From Bryopsis sp. KO-2023 (taxonomy: Eukaryota; Chlorophyta; Ulvophyceae; Bryopsidales; Bryopsidaceae): 64,000 nucleotides of DNA. Position numbers and translations under genes: made by a program. The notes under the pieces were generated by a model, which had not been told where the DNA came from, searched no databases, and saw only the letters and a program-made list of their open reading frames with translations. Of this stretch, positions 12,004-20,217 are shown piece by piece. Position 1 is the first letter of the stretch. Each line of letters starts with the position of its first letter. The stretch covers positions 496,001-560,000 of the forward strand of contig BSYQ01000001.1 of the NCBI GenBank assembly GCA_030272585.1. Reading direction: 5' to 3'.

Positions 12004-12698
12004 AGGAAGAAGGGCAGCACGATACTTGGAATATCAGGGGAAGACTGGGGTAAGCTCGAGCTCAAAGCAAATGCTGTGCAGCTTTTCGATGTAGACCACA
12101 CTAACTTCTGAATGTAGTCAAACACTTTCGTCGATCGAAACATCAGCACAGTCGCGAAATACTGAGCATCTTTCAGGTTAATCATAGTCTAGGCAACTCG
12201 TGCAAATTTCAGGTCGCATAATTCTTCTCTTACTGGCGCTCTATACAATACTTGGACTGCTGTACGCCGGCCTGTTGTCTTCCGCTATCGAAATTCGTCA
12301 GGAAGAATGGCTAGGTGAGGTATAAATTGCAGCAGAAATTGATATATATGCTGGTGCGACTGAACTTTCTGTATATATCACACCAATCAAGCATTGATTC
12401 TGTTGCAATTGGGTGCACAACCTTGAAGCAGTCGTTCACCATTGTCCTTCACGAAACTGTTGCTGTCCCTCCAGAGTTGCCCAGCAGGTTCTTTGGAGAT
12501 TTCGACAAAGCTGAAAGGGTGCTGGTGGATGCGAACACGACTGCGAGAGTGCCAAAGTCTATTGATGCTGAAGACGATAAAGATCCCCTTGTTTTGAAAC
12601 CTGTTCAACCTCGAAGTTTTAACCGCCCCAAGGGATGCAGAGAAGTGAAGGTAGCGGCAGAATCCTTGCTCGTAGATAGAGTAGTGGATGCAGAATAG
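12004..12698 (+). CDS. Candidate single-pass membrane protein, partial
   Basis: Three exons fit together in phase: 12004-12049 (donor GTAAGC), 12213-12314 (acceptor TTTCAG, donor GTGAGG) and 12475-12698 (pyrimidine-rich acceptor CCTCCAG, stop TAG). The joined product is about 123 residues and lacks a start codon, so at least one upstream exon is missing. A short basic stretch (RKKGST) precedes a strong membrane helix (about IILLLLALYTILGLLYAGLL) and a hydrophilic tail with acidic and Pro-rich parts. The cytoplasmic-basic, single-helix layout vaguely recalls type II proteins such as P-type ATPase beta subunits, but no diagnostic motif supports that. The open frame at 12688-12987 may be a further exon of the same gene. 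It is supported only by splice logic and hydrophobicity. Confidence 0.4.
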
Positions 12699-13774
12699 AC
12701 AGGAAAGAAAGGGAAAGAACATTGTTTTCAACGGTGCGTTGGTGTTGAAGGTGGGAGCTCCATCCAATGCCGTTGAAGGTCTTCACTGCGAGTATAGCGA
12801 CTTGTGGACAATCTACCCGTGGATTGCTGAGAAAGGTGCCGACGCTGGGATGCTAGGGTGCAAAGATGCGCTGAACGAAGATTCAGGAGTGCAGGGAGGA
12901 TCACTGCTAAACGCAGATGGTACCTACGGTGGAAATGCCGTTTGCCTCAACGGCGTTACAACAAATACTGTCCCAACAGCACAATGAGAGGGTGTCCGAG
13001 TTATTGAAAGGGCTGGTGCATTCGCCCAAAAGACAACTGCTTGTTTCTGAGACTCGTCTTGTAAGATCATGAAACCGTCGTGAAGGTTTCATTTCGGAAT
13101 CTATCCCAACCAATATCGCTGGATGCTTCCATGCATTCCAGGCGTCCTTGCAAATAGGATAAGACATCCCCCCTCTTTCATCTCCTATATGTATATATCT
13201 GATATTTCACCCACTGCAGTCTATTTCGGCCTCAGGCTATTGCTCTTGGGATCCAAGATTATCTAGTCTAAATTTGCCACTTTTGAGGGTATCATCTAGA
13301 AGCCTCACTTCTGTGTCTTTGCTTTCTGCTGCAAATTGGTTCTTGACTAGCCACAATTATGATGAAAAGAACTGTGTGCAGAAGCTACTCTTTGCCTATC
13401 AGGCCCAGGTTAATGGGCATTATCCCAAACCAAGAATTCAATAGAGCCTCGTCTTGAGAAGAAATTGAAACCTATTGGAGTGTTTCAGAAAAAAAGGGAA
13501 AATGTTATTTAAAAAAAGAACATGTTTGTCTTCTACAAAAGGTTCCCAAAGACAAGAAAGGGATTTTTCCAAACAAAAGGAGAACATATTTAAAGGGAAA
13601 TTGCTTTGGGAAAAAAAATAAAGAATGGGGTGTTGAAAAAGAGATCTACAGTGAGAGTCTTCATGAATTTTTTGTGGGGGATTAAGGAAAGGTTGATGAA
13701 GGATTACCAAAGCTCACAGAGAATATTATGAAGTCTTGATGGTTATCAATGAGATATCATGGAAGGGGGTTTGC
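12699..13774. other. Flank left of the retrotransposon
   Basis: There are two open stretches on the plus strand: 12688-12987, which is Gly- and Ala-rich with several Cys, and one around 13330-13440 that ends in TAG after KPRIQ. They look somewhat coding but cannot be joined to a known family. From 13440 to 13740 the sequence is AT-rich and has no feature. Confidence 0.3.
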
Positions 13775-13778
13775 CTGG

Positions 13779-13951
13779 TGTTAATATCACAATCCTCAGC
13801 CTTGTTTTCGAACAAGATGGTTTTCTTACAGAAAATTGTTCACCGACACAATCCTACTTTCCGAACTTATACCTGAAGATCTCCTCTCTCATCAACTAAT
13901 TTAATTCACATCTACAGAAATTAAGGCTACTCTGAAATCCAATTCCCAACA
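13779..13951 (-). repeat. 3' LTR of the retrotransposon
   Basis: This 173-bp long terminal repeat has TG...CA ends and the same sequence as 19330-19502. Being downstream of the polyprotein stop, it is the 3' copy. The sequence directly upstream in sense orientation (13952-13970) is only weakly purine-rich. Confidence 0.93.
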
Positions 13952-14023
13952 CGCTTCACCGCGCAGAAAAACTCCGATATAACGAAATTTTTGTAAAGAG
14001 AAATAAATTCAGTTGAGATATTG

Positions 14024-14043
14024 CTCCCCCCTTTTTTTTTTTT
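14024..14043 (-). other. Candidate polypurine tract
   Basis: On the minus strand this reads as a run of 12 A followed by six G, then AG. It lies 46 bases after the polyprotein stop. Such tracts prime plus-strand DNA synthesis, but they normally touch the 3' LTR, and this one ends 72 bases short of it. It may be a displaced priming site or only a purine run. Confidence 0.4.
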
Positions 14044-14089
14044 CAGATCACACAGATGAAGAATAGCAATATAGGAGATCCCTCGAAGT

Positions 14090-17000
14090 CTAGAAATAAT
14101 GCTTCATCTGGTTGGCATGAAGTATTAAGTAAGGCTTGCGTCCTTTTTTTACTTCCTTCGTAACTGGGGCCACCTTGAATCTTCTACCAGAGATGTGAGC
14201 GACGATTCTGTAAGGTCCCTTCCATATAGGCTCCAGTTTTCCCAATTCACGTGAAAGACGATCGTAGTCCAGAATTAATACTTCCTCTCCCAAATAATGG
14301 TGATGGCGATTAGGAGCTGATCGTCGTGCGTTTATCTGTGCTCGCCTTTTCGCTGTCCGGTCCAAAGCTTCCGCCCATGCATCCTCTCCAGCGTTCCACA
14401 GCGAAGCAGGGGAGTATTTCGTCGTGTCGTGAATCATGTTGTTGATCTGGTCCAAAGCTCGGTTAATATGGTCACTCCATTCTCCTCCCAGATCGAACTG
14501 AAGTACTCTCAGTCGATCCAGTAACGTTCGGTTAAAACGCTCTATCAATCCATTCGCTCTGTGGTGGTGTGCAGGAACGCGATCTAACCGTATTCCGCGG
14601 CGGTGGGCCCAGTTGGAGACCGCGGAGGCCTGAAAATAGCTGGCACCGTCTGTGAGAATCGTGTTTGGAGTGGGAGCTGCCTTGAGCCAGATGTCCAGGG
14701 TGGCGAGGATGGCGTGGGTTGACGACTTCTTCAGTGGAACAGCGAATCCAAGGCGAGTGAGTCCATCGACCAGACAGAAGATGTATCTGTGTCCTTTCGA
14801 ATCAGCAGGGAGTGGCCCTATCAGATCAATGTTGAGGCTTTCGCCAGGCCTCTTTGGGTTCGTCGGAGAGCCTAAAGTCTCTTTTTCCTTTGGCGATGTA
14901 AAGTGTTGGCATGTGACGCAGTGTTTGACGACTTCGTGTATCGCCGCCAGGCTGACGTCCCAACCCATTTGGTGGCATTGCCACTGGAGCTTAGTGGACT
15001 TCCAATGGCCGTCCGAGTGAAGGGCTTGCAGGGCAGAACGAGAGGGCGACACCTGGATAGGGCTGACGCCCGGGTCGCTATCCTTCGCGAACCACCGTGA
15101 GAGTTGGTCGGCCCAGGGGTTACTTTCGCCTGCCAGAAACTCCACTCGCATGCGTCCAGGAGAAGGGAAGTGTGACCAGATCCACGCGACGAGGCGAGCT
15201 GCGCGGAGGTCCGACATGAGGTCCGCACCGGGAGGGTTGCGTAAACGATGGTATGCACTTTGGGAATCAGTGTAGACAACGATAGGTCTCGCTCCTACCA
15301 GGGGCATGACATCACGCAGGGACCAGGCGAGGCATTGGAGCTCGCCCAAGAAGCTGGATGGAGGGACGCCCGTGAGCCGCTGGGAGTTGAGCGCGACCAC
15401 CCTTCCTTCTGACGGCGGTCCGGAGAAAAGCACGTAGCCTCGCCCAGTTCCCGACCAATCCACTTGGAGGTGGAAAGTGGAGGCGTCTTCCCTCGAAAGT
15501 GAGATGTTGTTGTCCAGAATTTTCGTCCATGCTTCTTTTGCCAGTTGGTCCAGTGAGTGTCCAGGAGTGTTTGGTGGCTGTGCTTGCAGGGGCTCCACAT
15601 ATGCGCTGTAGCCTGGGCACACTCCGCGTGTGACGTTGAAGAGTCCAAGAACCTTCCGAAGATCGCTGGGAGAGCGGATAGGAGGTAAGTTTTTGCGCTG
15701 TTGCTCCAGGAAATGTTTCAGTGAGATGCCTTCAGGTCCCAGGGTGTAGCCGAGGAACTGGACCTCCGAGCGGGCGATTTGGGCCTTTGTGGGGTTGACG
15801 CACCATCCGACCTCGCGAAGGCGTTCCAGAACTTGGCGAAGGTGGAGGTCGTGCTCTGCGCGGTTCCTTCCCCCTACGAGGATATCATCAACGAAATTCC
15901 GGGCAGCCTTCCCCTCCAAAACGGACTTCACGCGCTCATGGAACAACCCTGGTGACGAGCTCCACCCCTGCGGAAGGCGAAGGTACCAATAGCGTCCGAC
16001 GTCCGTTTCGAAGCCAAAGAGTGGGCGAAGGGAGGGACACACTTCCAGTTGGAAGAAACCGTCAGAGAGGTCGAGTACAGAGAACGTCGTCCATTCCGCA
16101 GGGATGGAGTCCACCACCGAACGCACATTCAGAGATGACGAGCCCCAAGGAGGAGAATAGCCATTGAGCGTCCTGAAGTCGACTGTCTTGCGGAGTTTCC
16201 CCGACGGCTTCCTCAAGAAAAGAACGGGGGAGAAATGGGCTCGCTGACCAGGTAAGAGGTGCTCGACCACTCCTTTTCGCTCCAGGTTACCCATAAATTC
16301 TGCGATTTCGTGTTTCTCGATTCCAGTAGGGTGGTATCGTCTTCCTGTCGACGACAACGGTATTCTGTGCATAGGTACCCTCCAGTTTATTTCCCTGTGA
16401 CATATGCGAAGTCGCTTGCTCCATTTGTTTTTTGGAATGTGCTGCAGGTCGTCAGTGAAGACGTCAGGGAACCGTGATCGCCAGTGCTGGAGTAGAGAGG
16501 CCTCCTCAGGGGAGTTGGGTTTGTTTGTGTGCTTTGTTTTTTCCAGTGTGTTCCCAGTTCTTGACTTTTCCTTTGGCTGTCCACAGGTGTCCTTATCCAT
16601 TCGCAAGGGGAGCTGAGCAGCTGCTGGAGTTGGAGGTGACGCTGCAGACACCTTCAGGTTTGTCTTTAGGCTTCCTTTGTGTGCTCTCAAAAGTTCTGCA
16701 GTTGCTAGCATTGGTTGGCCAACTGGATCTGCAGCAACGTCTTCTTGTGTTTCCCTTTCAGAACTGTCTCGAGAATTTTTAGAAAAGATCCCCAGAGAAG
16801 GCTGCAAGCTGCCCTCTGTGTGAGGAGTGGCTGGAGCTGGAGGAGGAGGGGAAATTCCCTGAACAGTGGGTGTTGATAGTCCAGAAATTCCCTTCGTGAC
16901 TCCAAGAGCTGTAGCAGGTACTTCTGCTGCTTCCTTTCCATAAAAAAATCGAGTGTTTTCAGAAGAGGTCCCCAGAAAAGGCTGTAAACTGCCCTCCATG

Positions 17001-19330
17001 TGGGGAGTCGTTGGAGCTGAAGGAGGAGAGGGAACTCCATGACAGGTGAGTGCCGATAATCCATATTTTCCTTGTAACTCTCCGACTGGTGCTCCTGAAA
17101 TAGTTCTTTCTGCATTCTGAAACGAATCCATTTCATATGCCAACAGATGAACCAGAGGCTGATGTGTGGAAATATCCCCTGTTGACCTTGTTGCTCCATT
17201 TGTTTCCTTTGATGTGTCAGGTGTGCATTCCAGTATTGCAGGCAAGGTTGGTGTGACTGCCCAACATTCTGCATTCATGCATGACCCCAGCAATCTTGTA
17301 TACGAGGAGGAGCCAAGGTCTGGAGGAGAGATCACCTCAGAGGGAGCTGACAAGCTGTGGGTAAGTGGTGGTGCTGAAACTGTCCCATATGCCAATGCCT
17401 TTTTACAGCCACATTCCCCTTCAAAACATTCCTTTTCCACATCTGAAATGGGGACATCCCACTCTGACATTTCCGTGTTTAGAGGAGTGGGATGTTCCAA
17501 CTGATGCTCCACCATACTCAAATTTTCCTCACTGATCCAAGTCACTTTAGTGTCCCTCTTCAGAAGAATTGCTGCAAGGCAGAGTTTGCCAGTTAGCATG
17601 CGACTTTCGTCGCTCAGATTATGGACTTGGATTCGCACAGCTCCATTTCCTCCCATTGTAATTGTGTGAAAGATGTTTGTGATTTGCCCTATAGGTAGAG
17701 CTCCACCTATCCCTTCTCCTGTGATGCGAAAAGGAGGGATGATCGTCTTCGACATCCGAGGTCCCAGGACAACCGAGCCGCCCAAAGGTATGTACATGCG
17801 TCTTTGGAAAATGCGAAGTCGTTTGGCTTGACTGCGTTTGTTTGCAGACGAGTGCACAGTAACCTGTGGCTGGGATCGGAAAACATTGGGTGTGTTGCTT
17901 GTAGGTTCCACTTCTGACTTCGCAACGCCTGTCTCCCTGGTCTCCTGTTCCGACTTCATGACCTCCTTCGGTTGGACCTCTGCTGCCGCAACCTCCTGAT
18001 CCACCCTCGAGATCTCGTCCTTCGCGATCATAGAAGTAGCGACAGAAAGAGGGGAAGTGAGATCAGAGTAGGAAGGGGTAGTCGAAATAGTAGTTCCCGT
18101 GGCCTCCCCTGCGTCCTGGCCAGACGTGTGTGTGCTGTCTCCGTCTCCGTCTCCATCTCCATCACACTTTCCATCATACTCTTCATCACACAGTGAAACA
18201 GTCGATACCTCCACTCCACTTCCAAGGTGTTCAGCTTGAGGAGGTTCCACCAGAGGTGGGTAAAGGGCCTGCAAGGGCAGATCGGCTTCAGTGATGGGGG
18301 GTGCACTTGCCGCTGGGTGAGTGACCACGTGACAAGCCACCGTTTTCCCGTCCACACTCCGTAAGCACTCCTTTAAACAGTCCACGCTCAATTGCCTGTG
18401 GCTCAGGAAGGGCATACCCAGTATTATCTGCCTCGCCGAAGCAGCCACCACGAAAGACTCTCTACTCTCCCAAGGTCCCACGGCTATCGACATAGGTATT
18501 ACGCCGACGACTTTTTCCTTCGCTCCATTGAACCCCGAGAGTTCAGAGAGGGTAGACGGCTGGATTCCAAGTCCGTTTCGTTTCGCGTAAGCTAGTGGTA
18601 AAACGTTTACTGTCGATCCCGAGTCGACCAACACGTCGTGGAGCTTGGGGTCTTCCCCTAACTTGATCCTTACTCTAAGCTGCTTGTAAGTGATAGGGCC
18701 ACTGTTCCCACTGGCGGTGTTGGGGTTCGATTCCCCTTGGGAGCTCATCTCAGCAGACGAAACAGGGGGGGTGGTCGTGTTGAGGAGGGTGCAAAGTCGG
18801 CGCACCAGCTCCACGTCCTCTTGACTTAACCCACGCCGATTTCCTCCTCTCGATCGAAACTCCCTCCCTTTGTGGTCCATCGCCCACACGCTGGGTGCAC
18901 GCTTACTTCGCCAATCCAGCAGAGTCCGCCACAGAATTTTTCCCACTTTCAAAGAGTACGATGCCAGCATACTAGTAGTAAGACCCAAACCAAGCCAACC
19001 CAAGTCTCCCGACCTGTGTTTCAGTCGCGCCGTCAACAGCCGTATTTTTTCCACCGTCTGTAAAAATTCGAGTGAGAACAATGGGGGCTCCTCTTTACGT
19101 GTTTTTCGTCTTCGCCGTTCCCAAACCAGGCTCTGGGCCGCTTCGAGTATGAGCGAGACCTTTTCCTTATCTTCTTTTGTCTCGTAACCCAAGCTCTCAT
19201 ATTCCTCCACCAATTTCTGAATGGCTGTGACTTTTTCAGAAACAGCGGGTGTTTTCCATGCAAGGGGGTACGCCGAGACTTGGCATAAGGCGGATATCAG
19301 AAGCAGTGATAACACCAGCTCCGAAACCAT
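14090..19330 (-). CDS. pol: Retrotransposon polyprotein: protease, RT, RNase H, integrase
   Basis: One open frame of 1,746 residues from the ATG at 19330 to TAG at 14090-14092. The N-terminus is hydrophobic and signal-peptide-like (VLSLLLISALC), followed by about 200 residues of unknown nature with a second hydrophobic stretch. An aspartic protease motif VDSGSTVN lies near residue 235, with ILGMPFL after it. A roughly 650-residue Pro/Ser/Thr-rich spacer with an internal duplication follows. Reverse transcriptase lies around residues 1000-1190, with LRKPSGK and FVDD in place of the usual YVDD or YIDD. RNase H lies around 1280-1400 (VDWSGTG, YTDSQSAYH). Integrase lies around 1460-1700, with a zinc-type HCVTCQHF, catalytic Asp residues in DLIGP and LTDGASYF, and Glu in NGLIERFNR, followed by a GPYR segment. 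No Cys-His knuckle and no chromodomain were found. All catalytic residues appear present. Confidence 0.92.
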   Translation of the reverse strand: MVSELVLSLLLISALCQVSAYPLAWKTPAVSEKVTAIQKLVEEYESLGYETKEDKEKVSLILEAAQSLVWERRRRKTRKEEPPLFSLEFLQTVEKIRLLTARLKHRSGDLGWLGLGLTTSMLASYSLKVGKILWRTLLDWRSKRAPSVWAMDHKGREFRSRGGNRRGLSQEDVELVRRLCTLLNTTTPPVSSAEMSSQGESNPNTASGNSGPITYKQLRVRIKLGEDPKLHDVLVDSGSTVNVLPLAYAKRNGLGIQPSTLSELSGFNGAKEKVVGVIPMSIAVGPWESRESFVVAASARQIILGMPFLSHRQLSVDCLKECLRSVDGKTVACHVVTHPAASAPPITEADLPLQALYPPLVEPPQAEHLGSGVEVSTVSLCDEEYDGKCDGDGDGDGDSTHTSGQDAGEATGTTISTTPSYSDLTSPLSVATSMIAKDEISRVDQEVAAAEVQPKEVMKSEQETRETGVAKSEVEPTSNTPNVFRSQPQVTVHSSANKRSQAKRLRIFQRRMYIPLGGSVVLGPRMSKTIIPPFRITGEGIGGALPIGQITNIFHTITMGGNGAVRIQVHNLSDESRMLTGKLCLAAILLKRDTKVTWISEENLSMVEHQLEHPTPLNTEMSEWDVPISDVEKECFEGECGCKKALAYGTVSAPPLTHSLSAPSEVISPPDLGSSSYTRLLGSCMNAECWAVTPTLPAILECTPDTSKETNGATRSTGDISTHQPLVHLLAYEMDSFQNAERTISGAPVGELQGKYGLSALTCHGVPSPPSAPTTPHMEGSLQPFLGTSSENTRFFYGKEAAEVPATALGVTKGISGLSTPTVQGISPPPPAPATPHTEGSLQPSLGIFSKNSRDSSERETQEDVAADPVGQPMLATAELLRAHKGSLKTNLKVSAASPPTPAAAQLPLRMDKDTCGQPKEKSRTGNTLEKTKHTNKPNSPEEASLLQHWRSRFPDVFTDDLQHIPKNKWSKRLRICHREINWRVPMHRIPLSSTGRRYHPTGIEKHEIAEFMGNLERKGVVEHLLPGQRAHFSPVLFLRKPSGKLRKTVDFRTLNGYSPPWGSSSLNVRSVVDSIPAEWTTFSVLDLSDGFFQLEVCPSLRPLFGFETDVGRYWYLRLPQGWSSSPGLFHERVKSVLEGKAARNFVDDILVGGRNRAEHDLHLRQVLERLREVGWCVNPTKAQIARSEVQFLGYTLGPEGISLKHFLEQQRKNLPPIRSPSDLRKVLGLFNVTRGVCPGYSAYVEPLQAQPPNTPGHSLDQLAKEAWTKILDNNISLSREDASTFHLQVDWSGTGRGYVLFSGPPSEGRVVALNSQRLTGVPPSSFLGELQCLAWSLRDVMPLVGARPIVVYTDSQSAYHRLRNPPGADLMSDLRAARLVAWIWSHFPSPGRMRVEFLAGESNPWADQLSRWFAKDSDPGVSPIQVSPSRSALQALHSDGHWKSTKLQWQCHQMGWDVSLAAIHEVVKHCVTCQHFTSPKEKETLGSPTNPKRPGESLNIDLIGPLPADSKGHRYIFCLVDGLTRLGFAVPLKKSSTHAILATLDIWLKAAPTPNTILTDGASYFQASAVSNWAHRRGIRLDRVPAHHHRANGLIERFNRTLLDRLRVLQFDLGGEWSDHINRALDQINNMIHDTTKYSPASLWNAGEDAWAEALDRTAKRRAQINARRSAPNRHHHYLGEEVLILDYDRLSRELGKLEPIWKGPYRIVAHISGRRFKVAPVTKEVKKGRKPYLILHANQMKHYF
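19318..19329 (-). other. Primer binding site, initiator-Met-like
   Basis: Immediately inside the 5' LTR the sense strand reads TGGTTTCGGAGC. The initiator-Met site used by many plant LTR elements is TGGTATCAGAGC, so 10 of 12 positions agree. The mismatches mean either a diverged Met site or another tRNA. The site overlaps codons 1-5 of the polyprotein. Confidence 0.65.
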
Positions 19331-19502
19331 GTTAATATCACAATCCTCAGCCTTGTTTTCGAACAAGATGGTTTTCTTACAGAAAATTGTTCACCGACAC
19401 AATCCTACTTTCCGAACTTATACCTGAAGATCTCCTCTCTCATCAACTAATTTAATTCACATCTACAGAAATTAAGGCTACTCTGAAATCCAATTCCCAA
19501 CA
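19330..19502 (-). repeat. 5' LTR of the retrotransposon
   Basis: This 173-bp repeat is identical to 13779-13951 and lies upstream of the polyprotein in sense orientation. Its final base provides the A of the polyprotein ATG. No obvious TATA box was recognised in this short LTR. The promoter is presumed to lie in it. Confidence 0.93.
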
Positions 19503-19506
19503 CTGG

Positions 19507-20217
19507 CTATAAATTGGGAAATTTTATCCATGGCACAGACATGAAGTTTTGATGGGGGTCTGATATGATTTGGCTGGGATTTTTAGTGACATGGAATTAG
19601 GCATCATAACCTCTCAGCCTTTGAATCATTTTCAAGGAATATGGTGAAGGATCAGGCTTCACATCTGCTGAGAGTTGTTTTCTTGACTGTGGCTATGTTG
19701 CACAGACCCAAAGCCCTTTTTAGCCAAATCTGAAGTTGAAAAAGAACAGAAATGGCAGCCCGTCATCCCGTTTCGATTCAATGCATCCTGCAGACCATGA
19801 TCGGATCTATCAAGCCCCTTGCCCTTGTCCCCCGTGCAGTTTTTCTTTTCCTTGGTCGACTTGTGCGAACCATTAGAGGTGCCTGGTGACCAGAGACGGA
19901 CGTACCGCCGGCTTACGGGGATCCCGCGTCATCGCCGTTTCGTAGAGGGATTTGCGTCCAGGGGTTGGATCGCGTCTGAAAAACTGCCCTCCAACCTTTT
20001 CCCAAGGAATAATTCTGTCCATCCAACAAGCTCGCTGCCTTTGCTGCGCGGTACACCCCTGTCAAGGGAACATCCGACGAAAATGTTGGGTAAAATCAGG
20101 TCTTGTTCGCGAACGACTTTCCGACGATTTCCGAAACCATGGTGATGTCACGATTTGGCAGTCGGGCAAAAGAATGTAAGTCACAACACAGTCCCGCGCC
20201 CGTGTCATGTGTTCAGA
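19507..20217. other. Region between retrotransposon and reductase gene
   Basis: No recognisable gene. A short basic peptide frame starting at the ATG 20083 could be an upstream leader exon of the reductase gene (a donor-like GTGATG follows), but the join could not be proved. A strong donor-like GTAAGT at 20176 is another possible 5' exon end. Confidence 0.35.

Larger units (their letters stand above)
13779..19502 (-). mobile_element. Complete LTR retrotransposon, Ty3/gypsy-type gene order
   Basis: The element is 5,724 bases, bounded by two 173-bp direct repeats that read TGTTGGGAATTGG...TTAACA in the sense (minus) direction. The repeats are identical over their whole length by eye. The flanks give a 4-bp target duplication, CTGG at 13775-13778 and at 19503-19506. 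One long open frame fills the interior, with protease, reverse transcriptase, RNase H and integrase in the Ty3/gypsy order. Identical LTRs, an intact frame and perfect target repeats indicate a very recent insertion that may still be mobile. Oddities are the absence of a recognisable gag, a start codon at the LTR border, very short LTRs and a purine tract that is not next to the 3' LTR. Confidence 0.93.

Noticed and set aside
18721..18740. A GGTTCGATTCC stretch matching the tRNA T-loop / B-box consensus
   Set aside because: It lies inside the polyprotein frame. No matching acceptor stem, D-arm or anticodon arm could be built upstream, so it is a chance match.
14024..19574. Longer LTRs reaching the purine tract at 14024
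   Set aside because: The bases outside the 173-bp repeats (13952-14023 against 19503-19574) are not similar, and the CTGG target repeats fix the ends.
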